Source of the DNA: Microvelia longipes
Lineage: Eukaryota; Arthropoda; Insecta; Hemiptera; Veliidae
Length of the DNA: 64,000 nt
Direction: 5' to 3'
NCBI GenBank assembly: GCA_018340805.1
Contig: JACMZG010000008.1
Coordinates: forward strand, 19,203,096-19,267,095
Positions 11,203 to 22,825 of the stretch are shown piece after piece. The translations under genes were made by a program, and so were the position numbers. Position 1 is the first letter of the stretch. Each line of letters begins with the position of its first letter. The notes beneath the pieces were generated by a model. The model saw only the letters and a list, made by a program, of their open reading frames with translations. It was not told the origin of the DNA and made no database searches.

Positions 11203-12315
11203 GGATGTTTCATATAAAGGGTCCACCAAAGAAGGAGGTGATCTGTTCAAAGGGAATAAAAAATGTTATATAATTAAACCCTGATATCCAACCGTTTTCC
11301 CACAAGGTCAAATTTAATATTTTAAAAAATATTTGACCTCACATCATAAAATTGTTAATAGCGTTGAAACTGCTCAAGCTAGAAAGGTGAAATGGTCTCG
11401 TTGGAAAGCTGAGTAAATTTCCTAAAGGACGATTGATCAACTATGTAAAATATTTTGAAACTACTGTCCAAAAATCTGCATGCTAAATGATTTTTCGCAA
11501 TAAACTAAATTTTACGGAATTGTTATAGTAGGGCATTAGAGGAAGTAAGAGGTGAGTAAAAGTTTAGCCAAGAACGGAAAAAAGTTCTCTTATACTTGCC
11601 CTTTAAGAAAATCTAAATATTTTTATATATTCAATAGTCAAAAATGTAAGATATTCTTATATTCTTCCTAGAAGTTGCAAAAACTGTTAATTTTGATCGT
11701 ATAAAAGTGAAAATAATGTGTTATTTTAACAAAATATTTTTTTTTCGAAAGTGAACTAATAATAAGATTTTTAAATTCTAAGGGGTAGATAAACATATTT
11801 TGTTCTTACACAATTTTCTCCAAAACCACTCATTCCCCCCGTTTTAAAGATTTTTAATTATTTGATGTATACCATTTAATTCACATCATATAGAGATATG
11901 CTAAAATGCCAAAAAGTATTAGTTTTTCCAACTTCTAGGAAGAATAGTTTAAAATGTTGACAATTATATGTATGATGAAGTTTAGGTTTTCATAAAGAGC
12001 AATCATAAGAGACGTTTTTTCCGTTCTTGGCTAAACTTTTGCTCATCTCTTATTTCCTCTAATACCCTATAACATAAAAAATCCATAAAATTCAATTTTT
12101 GCAAAATATCATTTTGCATGCAAATTTTTTGGCAGTAGTTTCAAAATATTTGACATAGTTGATCAATCGTCCTTTTGGAAATTTACTCAGCCTTCCGCAA
12201 CGAGACCAATTTCACCTTTATACCTTGAACAGTTTAAACGCTATAATCAATTTTATGATGAGAGGTCAACTATTTGTTAAAAATATTAAAATTGAACTTG
12301 TGGGAAAACGGTTGG
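11203..12315. mobile_element. 1.1-kb fold-back element with long inverted arms
   Basis: The left arm (about 11203-11690) and right arm (about 11915-12315) are inverted copies. Examples are the GGTCAAAT block near 11308 against 12270, the CCGTTCTTGG block near 11570 against 12020, and the CTTCTAGGAAGAAT word at 11928 against its complement at 11667. The left outer end (GTTTCATATAAAG, GTCCACC) matches the arm at 5850-6232; the right outer end is truncated near 12315. No coding capacity is seen. Confidence 0.65.
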
Positions 12316-12479
12316 AACTTGCCCAAAGGCGAGAAGAGAGAACCATGACAAATTTTCATTTATTTTTTTCTACAATATATACAATTTGCTAATTTTCTGA
12401 GAGAAGTGGTTTTCTGGATAAGATGCGTGCGCGAACAGAAAAAGGGTAAAAAGTTTAAATAACATACTTAAAGGTGTAC

Positions 12480-13053
12480 GTCTGTTATCATCTTTGGACA
12501 ACTAATGTTATCATCGTTGAAACTTAGTTCAAAAATCAATCTTTAAATCTAGTTGTGCTATCCAGAAAATATTCTTTATGACGTCATTAACCGGCAATAA
12601 TGATTCAGCGTAAATTTGAAAAAATCATAAAACGCAGAAAAATGTTTCGATAAATTTGAAATTTAGCACGTACCTACGTACTCATAAGACCAATAAATTT
12701 TTTAAGTTTCATCTCTTTAGTATCATTATTTCAATTTAGTAATAAAGGGAAATGCAACTAAGATCCATTCCGCAATACGGCTAGAGTTTCTATTACGGTT
12801 TTTGTCGGATCACAAGTGTTAAGCAGCATCGAGCTACGTCAAAACATGGAGGGATGACCGCTGAGAATAAAACGTTAGTGTGTAAGGTATGAAGACAAGC
12901 GAAGCGTTTCCGATGACGCCCTAAAATATAAATTTGGTGATATCAAATTTTGAGGACGGACGATGCGAGTCTGAAGTAGTGAGGATGAGTCTATTAGCTT
13001 TTCCTCATCCGATATGATGAGAAAAAGTCCCGAGGTACCCCGTACCCGATTTT
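12480..13053 (+). mobile_element. 5S-rRNA-derived dispersed element, copy 2
   Basis: Body phrases (ACAAAAATCA-type start, TGACGTCATTAAC near 12580, TCTTTAGTATCATTA) are followed by the 5S-like block at 12808-12870: GATCAC, GTTAAGCAGC, ATGGAGGGATGACCGC, GAGAATA. This is the order of box A, the intermediate element and box C of 5S rRNA genes. About 180 bases on it ends in GGTACCCCGTACCCGATTTT, whose T-run could stop RNA polymerase III. The first 45 bases of 5S rRNA are not recognisable, so this is not a 5S gene. Confidence 0.8.
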
Positions 13054-13620
13054 ATATGTTTGATATGATATGATGTGTGATAAATATATATGTATTATAT
13101 TTTTGATATGTTGTTATATGTTTCATGTTATATACTGAGTAGTTTCTTTATTATGTTAGATGTTATTAAAGTGCAAGTTAAATTTTAACAGGATTTTATA
13201 ACCTGATTTGGGTTATACACTTCGATAAAAGGCTAAAGCATAGTTGGATAACCTTGAGAAGTTCAATTTGTCTAATATATGAGGAAGGTCGGTTTCGTAA
13301 ATGTCTGTTGTAGTTTTATGTAATATAATATAAATACACCATTATAAGATAGATTATGCATTGCTAATAAATTTAAATATAAAATGTATAATCAGCATAA
13401 ATATACCAATATAATTGTATACATTAACAGCAAAAAAGACAATAATGTTTTTACATTAAGTACCCTAATCGTATAAAAAGAAACAAAAACAACTATATTA
13501 AAATATAAATAAATTATAAAAAAGCTTCATTCCATGAAGTATAAGCTGAGTTTATTAAATATTGTGATAATTTGTTGTAGGGGTTGACTGCGACCGGGTG
13601 TCAGTGCGGCTCGCCCACTG
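13054..13620. other. AT-rich sequence upstream of vestigial, nothing assigned
   Basis: TA- and TG-rich low-complexity sequence with no open frame. A locally GC-rich patch begins at about 13580. It could hold proximal control elements, but none is identifiable by eye. Confidence 0.4.
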
Positions 13621-13650
13621 CTTCGCTCGCTCATTGTGCACTCCGGCCTT

Positions 13651-13658
13651 TATATAAA
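13651..13658 (+). promoter_or_regulatory. candidate TATA box of vestigial
   Basis: TATATAAA immediately after a GC-rich patch and about 330 bases before the start codon. It would place a start site near 13680. An alternative is an initiator-driven promoter using the TCAGT words at 13817, 13832 and 13877. No transcript evidence. Confidence 0.35.
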
Positions 13659-13816
13659 ATAACATCATCTGTTTTTTTGTTAAGTTATGTTGCATGTTTA
13701 ATGAGAATTATTTTATTTGTTTTTAGGTCGTTGTTCTTTATTGTTTATTGTTTTTAAGAGACATATATATAATTATTTGAAGTTAGTTGATAAAAGGGAG
13801 GTGTATAGAGGCGGAG

Positions 13817-13881
13817 TCAGTGTATGGCGGGTCAGTATATGTGGGAGGAGCTTGCGTTGTAAACTTGAGGGGTTTAGTCAG
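13817..13881 (+). promoter_or_regulatory. three TCAGT initiator-like words
   Basis: TCAGT, the arthropod initiator core, occurs at 13817-13821, 13832-13836 and 13877-13881, within 175 bases upstream of the vestigial start codon. No good downstream promoter element is seen at +28 from any of them, so this is only suggestive. Confidence 0.3.
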
Positions 13882-13989
13882 TGCAACGCCGGTGTAGTGA
13901 TCGGATGTGAGCTCCACAGTGTTATTTGTTTATATAAAGATCGCAGTGTTATAACCATAGATCGTGTTCTAGGAGGAACTAGCGGGGCC

Positions 13990-14106
13990 ATGTCGTGCCC
14001 TGAGGTTGTTTATCAAGCATATTATCCATATTTGTACCAGAGGCCGTCAACCTCCTCAGCTAGGCCTCATTTTCCACCTTTTCACCACCACCCTCACTAT
14101 GATCGG
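13990..14106 (+). CDS. vg: vestigial, coding exon 1 (N-terminus)
   Basis: Encodes 39 residues beginning MSCPEVVYQAYYPYLYQR and continuing into a Pro/His-rich stretch that ends HYDR. The N-terminal motif (SCPEV, Tyr, AYYPYLY, Arg) is the conserved start of insect Vestigial proteins. The ATG at 13990 follows GGGGCC and matches the family start. The frame stays open about 90 codons further upstream, but that part shows no similarity and is taken as 5'UTR. The donor is CGG followed by GTGAGT at 14107, phase 0. Vestigial is a nuclear co-activator that has no DNA-binding domain and works by binding Scalloped (TEAD) through its TDU domain to specify wing identity. The next coding exon supported is 39.2 kb downstream. 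Confidence 0.88.
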
Positions 14107-14814
14107 GTGAGTAAAATTTACTCTTCATTTCATTCATTAAGTGCTTAATTTTCTCATTTCTATGTTCTGTTATAATTTGCTATAAAATTATTGTTTAAGC
14201 ACGGATAAAAATTTACTATAAGATATTGTATTGGGGCGTTTTTTTCGCAAGCCACAGTGTCGGCGGTTTACAGGTATCTAGAAATATTAAGATTCTTGTC
14301 TTCCGGGATTTAAGAGGTTTTAAGTATAGATTGCATCGATTGGAAATTTTCGACAACGTGACGTTTCAGTGCTTTGTGGACCGGAAGATTTAAAACTGCG
14401 CTCCGTTTTCGCAGAGATGAAAAAATAGGAACACATTTTTAAGCTTCGGAATTAATTCTAACATCAGCAGGGTGTTGAACAATATCTCCTAAACTACCAT
14501 TTACTGTGTTTTACATTATTATTGTGTTTAAATCAATTCTTAATTTAATGCGTAAATGTCCCAAAAATGTTTATTGAACCTTAAAAATCGTTGAGTGCAA
14601 GCATGTAACTCCAGTTCTATGCCGTCGGCATCGATTTGTGTAGATGTATGAATAATCTATAATTATACTTAAAAATAAGCAAACGCTCTTTAAAACCATA
14701 ATATATACAACAAATAGTATATCATCTAATGAAACATGAAACCGTTCGTAAATCTTGCCGAAACGACCTTGCGTCAGGTCCCTTTATATATGAGTTAATA
14801 TATTAGAATTAATT

Positions 14815-15130
14815 TTAAGGAAAGAGGAAGTTGTACGGACAGAGTTAGTTAGTTCTTCGAGCAGATAATTTATTGTAAGGACAGAGCAAGCAGTACAAGC
14901 AGTTAGTTGTATGAACGTTGAATAAGTTGTCCGAATAGAGAATTAGTTGTACGGACAGCAGAGTTAGTTCTGCAAACAGTGATTACGTTGTGCGAACGGA
15001 CTAAGCTGTACGGACAGTGTTAGTTCTTCGAACAGAGAATAAGTTGTACAAACAGAGCAAGCTGTATGGCTAGATTATGTTGTACGGGCAGAAAATAAGT
15101 TGTGCGAACAGAGTGAGCTGGTTGTATGAA
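14815..15130. repeat. degenerate tandem array of GTTGTACGAACAGAG-like units
   Basis: About fifteen imperfect copies of a 15-20 base unit with words such as TTGTACGGACAG, GTTAGTTCTTCGA and CAGAG. The divergence between units shows it is old. Confidence 0.7.
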
Positions 15131-15163
15131 CAAACTTACTAGTTTGTTTACTTAAGTTTTAAC

Positions 15164-15809
15164 CAGGCGCGGATCCAGACCAAATTCTTGCGGGAGGGGC
15201 GATTTTTGAGGGCGTAGTATAACTTAAGATAGTTTCAGTTCAATAGTAACATTCAAAAAAGTATCAAAGATGCGAGTGAAGCCAGCTTAAGAAAAGTTCT
15301 ATGTTTTTAAGACTTATTTTTGACATCGATAGCAGGCTGTGAAATGTTTCGTAGAGTCGATCAACCTCTAAGCCCAACTAAACACTGAAGTTAAATATCT
15401 TGAATGCTAAAATAATTTAGGGGTTCCCAAAATTGCTTCTATGGGGGCCATCTACCATTCAACTTAATTTTAGCGTATATACCCTTATTGTCACAGGAGT
15501 AAATAACATTTTTTTCTGAGGGTGCCCTACTGCGGGTTAAGTTTATTTATTAAATATTTATATTCATAATTATGTATAAATGCAGGTTTTCTAATTAATA
15601 AACAAACTCTGCGAGCGAAGCGAGCATAAGAGATTTTTTTTTAAATTGGATATTTTTCTAAATTTAACATTTTTTTCTTAAATGGATATAGGATATAGCA
15701 AAAACCATTTAGCCGGCGCCACCTAAGCTTCTTTCATTTTTCCTCAATTTTTTGGTTCTAAAGGGGGGGGGGACGATTATCCCTTCGCCCCCCCGTGCAT
15801 CCGGGCCTA
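15164..15809. mobile_element. hAT-type MITE with perfect 8-bp target duplication
   Basis: Flanked by GTTTTAAC at 15156-15163 and again at 15810-15817. The ends are CAGGCGCGGATCC and, reading inward on the other strand, TAGGCCCGGATGC, which agree at 10 of 13 positions; G- or C-rich tracts follow both. The 8-bp duplication is the hallmark of the hAT superfamily. No open frame, so it is non-autonomous. Confidence 0.75.
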
Positions 15810-15817
15810 GTTTTAAC

Positions 15818-16815
15818 GAAGCACTGTTGCACGAAGATAAGCGTAAAAGACAATGAAGTAAGTTGTACGTATAGAGTGAACTGCAAGGTAATTACGCAAT
15901 CGTAATTATAGATATTCTTCCTTCTTTTAATTGGCTTACAATTTAATTGTTCTGAATCTGAATGTGATAAAATGTCGGATATTAAAATCTCTGGCCTTTA
16001 GCCAAGCAATTTTAATAATTGTCCATGACAACAGCATTGGCTCGCCTAACTTATATTTAAAATTGTGATCTAAAATTAATAACATCTAACAAAATTGCGC
16101 CTATAATTTTAGTTAATCAGTTTATGAAGGCATTAAAATAGATTTCTTACTGACTGTTATAGGCATATGCTAGCATTTTGTATTGTTTAGATATAATTTG
16201 GTTTGGGTAGAAAAAAAAATGATGAAACCTAAATTTAATAATAAGTTATTGTTAAAACCTTGTTGTTAGTTCGTAGAGGCGTAACTATAGGGACCGCTTT
16301 TTTTGTGGGGTGGGGGCTACATTTGAGAGGGCCCAAACTGAAACTGTAGAAGCGCAAATATTTAACAATTAAGCATCATTATTGGTCTCGATTTAAGTTT
16401 TAGGTCCACATTTGTGCACAATACAGACTTTTTATCTATATAAAGCTGAACCAGTGACTAGTAAGAGTTGTACGTGCCATCTTTTACCCTAGGCCATAGG
16501 TCTCATCTCCCCTTATTTATGAATAGGCTCCATTAGATTCTAATATCTATTCCGTCACCAAAAGAGCCCCAATCATAGTTGTCCTTCATCTTTTATTCAT
16601 ATGTATGGGGCCCCCTAAGGGCTCAGTATTGGTTAATCTATATATTTTGCACTACTTCTTAAACCAGAGTAAGATTTTTAACTCTATATCGCGTTCTACG
16701 ATTCTGCCTTATAATTAATAGAGTTTGGTTAATAGTTCAAAAAGTATGGGTGGTATGGGAGTATGAGAATAGTTTAGTTGGGGCACAAATTGTTCTTAGT
16801 TTTCACAATAGTCTA
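15818..16815. other. intron sequence with a possible transposon end
   Basis: Mostly AT-rich unique sequence. Near 16277 a GAGGCGTAACTA word followed by a G-rich stretch resembles a hAT-type MITE end. I could not find a convincing partner end, though a GGGGCCCCC patch lies at 16609. Confidence 0.35.
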
Positions 16816-16820
16816 TCAGA

Positions 16821-16936
<116 letters not shown>

Positions 16937-17571
16937 CACAAAGCCAGGAGTCTTTTTCTTTGAAAATTCGCTATACTTAAGACCAACGGCCATGTGAGAA
17001 CAAATGATACGAAACGCAAAAAGGCCATAGGGGAACTGACGCTGCGGAGCTGAGGTCGGAAGGCACCTTATTTTTCAAACGTTTTCTGCGTTGAAGTGAG
17101 AGGTGAAAGTTTAATATAGTACAGGCATCGGTATAAGTGTACAGGGTTGGTAAGGTAGGCTCTTTGGGGAAAGAATTTCACTTATTTCTATAATATTCTC
17201 CTTCATAATGAGATCTCATATGAAGGAAAAGGTAAAAATAATGAAAAGGAATTAAAATGTTAGGTAATTTGATGGTTTATTTAACTCTCTAATGTACCTT
17301 ATAAGAAAACCATATATGAAATGTTAAATCTTCATCTTATGCTTTCACCTATGCATTCTATATAAAACTATACATGCAGCGAGATATTACTGTCTGTTTC
17401 TTTACTTAAATGCATATTAGAACGAACCCTTTTTACATTTTAAGATTTTAGTTAGTTTTATTATATCAGGCGGCCGCTGCAACGTATCACAACTATTTTT
17501 TATGTCAAAATGATGTCATATTCACTAAAAAATAGGCAAATTTTTAACTATTGGCTTTCTTTGTTCCCTAA

Positions 17572-17573
<2 letters not shown>

Positions 17574-17652
<79 letters not shown>

Positions 17653-17698
17653 ATATATATATAATATTATATATATATATATATAACACACACACACA
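17574..17698. repeat. (TA)n then (CA)n microsatellite
   Basis: A TA run of about 110 bases passes into six CA units. Penelope-type sequence starts immediately to the right. Confidence 0.95.
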
Positions 17699-17699
17699 C

Positions 17700-17920
17700 T
17701 TTGCACCAATCTGGGGATGAGGTTAGAATAATAATAGCACAGCTTTACTTGAAAACAATATATTTTATTCACTTAGCCAACGTTTCGAACTTAGCTGCAA
17801 GTTCTTCATCAGTGCCGGAGAAGACAATATAAATGTAGGTGAGTCATAATATCATGGACTCACCTACACCTATATATTCTTCTCTCCGGATGATGACTGT
17901 TTAGGTTGAAAGCCGGTGTT
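17700..17920. mobile_element. Penelope-like terminal fragment with hammerhead-like core and palindrome
   Basis: On the minus strand 17781-17814 reads CTGATGA, one extra A, GAACTT, a six-base loop, AAGTTC, GAAACG: a hammerhead-like core with a six-pair helix II. To its right 17814-17888 is a palindrome (CCGGAGAAGA and its complement at the ends, GTAGGTGAGTC inside). Inverted termini with hammerhead motifs are known in Penelope-like elements. No coding part is left here. Confidence 0.55.
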
Positions 17921-18042
17921 GAATTTTAGTAAATTAACTTTGCGGAGAGGCTGTTTCGTATTGATTATTATAATACACTCCACCTGCACTTTACCTTAAT
18001 AACGTATAAGCATATATACTTATAGGATGGCTTCATCTAGAC

Positions 18043-18450
18043 CAGTGGTTCTTAACGTGGCCGATATTGCCCCCATGGAGGCGATAAAGTATTCCAAGGG
18101 GATGATGAGACGTAGGGGAGCAATAAAGGGGGCGATGAATACGGCTATAGGTGCAAAAATAAAAATTTAAGCATTTGTTTCCACAATCATATAATTCATA
18201 GCCAGCTTTCGACCTTAATGATATTAGTAAGAAACCGGCCAAGAAGAGTTAGACTCATCTCACCAGCATTGATGATAATTTTTTTTAAGGTCGAAATGCT
18301 GGCTATGTATTGTTAATTGTATGCTTATAGAAAGTCAAATGCTGTTTATACTTAAATTGGAATATTCGTAGACGTAGAGGAGCAAAGAAGGGGGCGATAA
18401 AAATAATATTATTCTATTAATTTAGCAAACTATTTAAATTAATAGAATGA
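18043..18450. mobile_element. hAT-like MITE remnant
   Basis: The left end CAGTGGTTCTTAACGTGG matches the common hAT terminus. Inside are an inverted pair (TTCATAGCCAGC near 18194 against GCTGGCTATG near 18299) and a direct pair of GACGTAGRGGAGCAA-like words (18108 and 18370). A short hairpin lies at 18413-18446. The right terminus is not found. Confidence 0.5.
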
Positions 18451-19174
18451 TACATTTTTTCACGTTGCCTCGCAACAAGTAACGATTCTTTCAAATAAAG
18501 ATCAGGGTATAGGAAAAAGTAAAATCCCTAAACCAACATCTGCATGACATCAAAAATGCAATATTTTAAAATAAAAAAACGAGCCTTCAGCTGGCTTCGC
18601 TCGCATGCTGGGTTAAAATTAAATGTTTAATGTAGCTTAAATTTTGAAAGGAAAATTTGAGCTGTTTATTGTTATAAAAAATAATTGCTTGAATACCGAA
18701 GCGATAAGATTATTCTTTAATATTTTTTAACATTGATATTTGATTTCGATAATAAAGAGGTAGCAAAATCCCTCTTGATTCATAGACATGCAAAAAATTT
18801 CAATTTTTACCAATGTGAAGTAGTAGTGAAGCTTTTGAGGAAAGGCTCTTATCATTGTCCCTTATTATAGATATTGTTAATTGTCTGAATAGTTTAAGCT
18901 AACTATTCTTAAGCTAAACTAACAACGTCCTTAAAATGAATTTCCTTGTTATATTAAGTACCACTACATTGTCGTCTTAAAGATGAGTACTGAGTACATT
19001 GCCCCCCTCCCCTTCCCCTTCCCCTCGAATAATAAGGGGGCCGAGGGAAAGTTGTAGTATTAAATCTATAACAAGTTGTTCTCTTGGTTTGTGTATCTGA
19101 TCGAAGTTCAGCGATGTTCTTTTCCAGATCAGTCTCCAGTCCTTATTGGTATATGTTGCGGGCATTATGGTCAA

Positions 19175-19291
19175 TATATGTGCAGAACTTTAGAACAGCA
19201 AAGGAAAGCATAGGCCATATCATTATATTATTTGCGGGCAATTTTGAATAGATTACGCTTTCCTATGCTGTTCTAAAGTTCTGCGCATATA
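19175..19291. mobile_element. hairpin MITE, 117 bp
   Basis: Arms of about 36 bases (19175-19211 and 19256-19291) are inverted copies: GCAGAACTTTAGAACAGC on the left, its complement on the right. A TA at each end is compatible with a TA-targeting transposon. Confidence 0.75.
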
Positions 19292-19439
19292 CAGTTATAA
19301 AAAAATATACACTGTATTATTAAAGTTCAAACAATCGCTTATTATGGCCCGACGAAGAAAAAATGTTTAGTTATTAAAACTTACATTTTATCTCCGTTTT
19401 ATAGTTTCAAATAATTAAAACTGGTATGTTCATTATAAA

Positions 19440-20585
19440 GTTGCATTCTCAATACTGCGGTAGTGATGTGTCCCTACGTTGTGTTCTGTGACAGCTCAAA
19501 TTTCAACCTATATATGTAATCGTGTGGGACGTTCTTAAACAGCTTGCGGTAGCGTTTCGGAAAATGGAAATTTTAGCAAACCTACTCAACCCGCACAAAT
19601 GATCTAGTGATTAGCATTTGATTGATTACAAAACACCTTAGAGGCCTGACGCAAAAGAAACCTTTCCGTTTTCAAAGTTTTGGAATTTTTCTTACCCCCT
19701 TTTCACCACTTTTCCAATTTAGAGAAGAATACTTTTGTTTTGTTTGGGTTTTAATTCTTGCTGTGCTTAAAGTAGTTTTATTCTTTATTATTTTTATGAA
19801 GGAGTTATGTTTTTTTATCTAAAAAAATGAATATTATCTTGTTATTATAACACAATATTGTTATTTTGTTAGTGTTGTGTCTTTTAAAAGTGTTTAATTT
19901 TTCCTTTTAGTTTTTATTAGTTTAAAGTATTTTTTTTTTTATATTTATATTGTTAGATCAAATTTATTTTTTTAATATTCTCGGTGTTCGCCAATTTGAA
20001 TGGTATAGTTTTATTATCTTTATCAGTTTATTTTATCTTAATGTAATTGTTCTGTATTGTTATACATATTTCTGTTCTCTTGATTTTACTGCCTAAATAG
20101 TATTAAACATGTAGATTCAGGAGTTGAAATGCTTTTAAAAACAACTCTATTAATTACATTTTATAATAAGTACATTACAATATAATAAACTAAACAAGAT
20201 AATACTTCGCCGTTTTGATCGGGCTGGTCAGTTTAAAAATATTTAGACCAAAAAATATAGATTTAAACTTAGACTATATGAAAATTTAAAAAATTCTCAT
20301 TATCATGCATCACACAGGATTAAAAAAATTAAAATTTGAAATAATGAAGAAATTTAAATAAAAGACAGCTCGTCAAAAACAACCTTATCTTCTTCGTCTT
20401 TTTTATCTTCTGTAGAGAAATGTATATTGTTGTTTCAGAAATTCGTTACTAGAATGCGCTAAATTAGCGGCTTTTGCGACCGTAGCGTTGTTATTGTGGA
20501 AGTGGAACCATCATTTTCTGCATCGCAATGACCGCTACACACGCAACGGACGGACGCATCGCTACCGCAGTGTTGTGAATGCAGC
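19440..20585. mobile_element. 1.15-kb element with terminal inverted repeats
   Basis: The left end GTTGCATTCTCAATACTGCG and the right end, read inward on the other strand, GCTGCATTCACAACACTGCG agree at 17 of 20 positions. Similarity continues through GGTAGYGATGYGTCC. The interior is AT-rich with one unconvincing 66-codon frame. A non-autonomous DNA transposon of unassigned superfamily. Confidence 0.65.
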
Positions 20586-21790
20586 TTAACAGTTATAACT
20601 ATTGAAATGAAATGTTCGATATATAAAACATTTAAATTATAAAATTGTCAGTTAAAAAAACATTGACTAATAAGCTTCCAAGATGGACGTTTTCGAAAAG
20701 TTATGTGATGAACTTTACTCTCAGCAGCTTCTTTTCCTGTTTAGCACTAGCTAAACAAACTACCGGCTAATTTTTGAATTGTTGTTTATGTTCTCATTAA
20801 TGTTGTTTTTATAAAATCGATGCTCGTTGGATTAACTTAACGGTCCATATAAGTGGCTAAACATACCCTCTTAATCAATAATAACAAAATATTTTACATC
20901 TCAAAACAAAATAGTTAGCTGAAACCGGACCACTTATCTCGCAATCATAATCGTTGTGTGTATCTTGTTTAGTACCGTAACGTTGTATATTGTGTAAGAA
21001 AAGGTCCAAAATGAAGATAAAATAATAAATATTTAGATGAGACACCTCTATACAATACAAGCAACAATAGCCAGCCGCTACGGCTTTATCTCCGCCATCC
21101 GACCCTGCCGCGCCGCACTCCACATCGTGTTTAACAACCAAATAATAATCTTATTGTTTCTCTTATTGAAAACTTAAAACAAAATTTCCGAAGTCAATTT
21201 CAAATAGAAATCTTTAAATTGTCAGATATTTTCTTACCATACTTTCTACAATAGAACGCTGTTTTCTAGATATTGTTTGTAATTATATTTAAAAATTATC
21301 ATTCATTATTTGGTGAGATATAGATTGACATATATAGTAGTGCTAATACTTTGTCGGTGCTGTGTAAAGATTTTACTGCTTGTTAAATTAAAATAAAGTA
21401 TTGTTAGAGTGTTAGGAAGAGTTATAACGGCTGCAACACCTGGTCACTTAGTTGAGAAGTATTTTACTTAAATGTGCATTTCTTTATCTTCTAAATTTTG
21501 GTTAAATGTGTAATTTGATTGCTATTTAGTATTTTTAAGAAGAATTTTAGTTTTAACTTTTCGGCTTTAATATTTAATTGATTATAAACATTTAGGAGAA
21601 ATAAATATACAATGTTTATGCACTGTATTTTTTAACTTTTAAAATGAATATACTCAGCTATAAGGATAAGGTTTATTTAACAACCAAGCGTTATAACAAG
21701 TAAAGAATACTAAACATATTTTTATATTAAAAAAATTAACAAAATGCTGACACACATGGAATGAGACTACACTACCAACAGGCTTAAAAA
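20586..21790. other. intron sequence, no gene seen
   Basis: AT-rich apart from a GC-rich patch at about 21068-21125 with several CpGs. An 88-codon minus-strand frame crosses that patch but resembles nothing I know, and I do not call it a gene. Confidence 0.4.
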
Positions 21791-21799
21791 TTTTAATAC

Positions 21800-22645
21800 A
21801 AAAAATCGAGAACGAGAACAGGATACCTAAGAACTCTTCCTTATCACATCGAATGCGCTACCTCATTCTCCCTTCTTTGGAATCGCTTCGCTCGTTCTCT
21901 GAATATAGCGGTCACCTATCCAGGCACTGACCACGCTTAATGCTGCATAAATTTTATGATCTAACTAAAACCATTGATGTGGTTTCGTTTCGACGACAAA
22001 TCATTCCCTAAAAAATTCAGTTGGTCGGCAGTCGACGGAAAGATTTGACGACGGAGTGATACGGAGCCAAACCGCATATAGATACATTTGTCGTATTAAG
22101 ACGAAAATTAGTGTACTTATTTATTACGTAAAGGTATATAATTGTATTGAATTTTAACTTCATTGGATTATTTTCCGACTTTTTTTTACAATTTTTTAAA
22201 AACGCACACAATGCATCTGATGAAAATTAAACTAATGCTGATAATGAGATAGGACATATGTTAGTCATAGGACATGGCTACATGCGTACCAAATCTTAAT
22301 CCGATCGCGTTTTTTCGCGTTTTATAATTTTTCGAAATTTGTGCTAAATAATTGTTGTGTGTTATTGATGTCTTAAAAAATATTTTCAGGAAAGCACAAC
22401 AACACCTATAGACTGATTTTTCTATTAAGTTTAACTATAGCATAAATACACTGAGAGCTACGATGATAATAGCCATAAACACACTCACACACATACAGAC
22501 AAACGCAACTTTGAGAAAACCACTCTGGATGCCTTAAAACACCTGAAATTCATAATTAAGGTGACATCCCAGTTTCAGATTTTTTCGTATTTTAGATTTT
22601 TTTTTAATTTTTTACCTACGGTATTAATTTGGAAAAGTTAAAAAA
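21800..22645 (-). mobile_element. 5S-rRNA-derived dispersed element, copy 3
   Basis: Minus-strand copy. The 5S-like block is the complement of 21908-21950 (GCGGTCACCTATCCAGGCA, then the complement of a GCAGCAT box). The far end carries the family phrase ACCTACGGTATTAAT near 22614. The 3' end at 21800 is degenerate but recognisable (AAAAATCGAGAACG). Confidence 0.75.
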
Positions 22646-22650
22646 TTATG

Positions 22651-22825
22651 TGCGGCTTGACGATCATATATCATGGCTTTTTATATGCGGCTTGACGATC
22701 ATATATCATGGCTTTTTATATGCGGCTTGACGATCATATATGGCTTTTTATATGCGGCTTGACGATCATATATCATGGCTTTTTATATGCGACTTGACGA
22801 TCATAATATGACTTTCTATATGCGA
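22651..22825. repeat. 35-bp minisatellite, about five copies
   Basis: Unit contains TGCGGCTTGACGATCATATA and TCATGGCTTTTTATA. It starts directly at the outer edge of the 5S-derived copy 3; the last copies are degenerate and one lacks TCA. Confidence 0.9.

Noticed and set aside
12808..12870. A 5S rRNA gene
   Set aside because: Only the internal control region is similar; the first 45 bases and the 3' end of 5S rRNA are missing and the block is embedded in a dispersed repeat.
13717..13989. In-frame extension of the vestigial exon 1 frame upstream
   Set aside because: No similarity to Vestigial before MSCPEV, and the start there agrees with the family; the extension is taken as chance openness of the 5'UTR.
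20875..21141. 88-codon minus-strand frame over a GC-rich patch
   Set aside because: No recognisable domain, no clear splice context and low-complexity composition beyond the first 30 residues.
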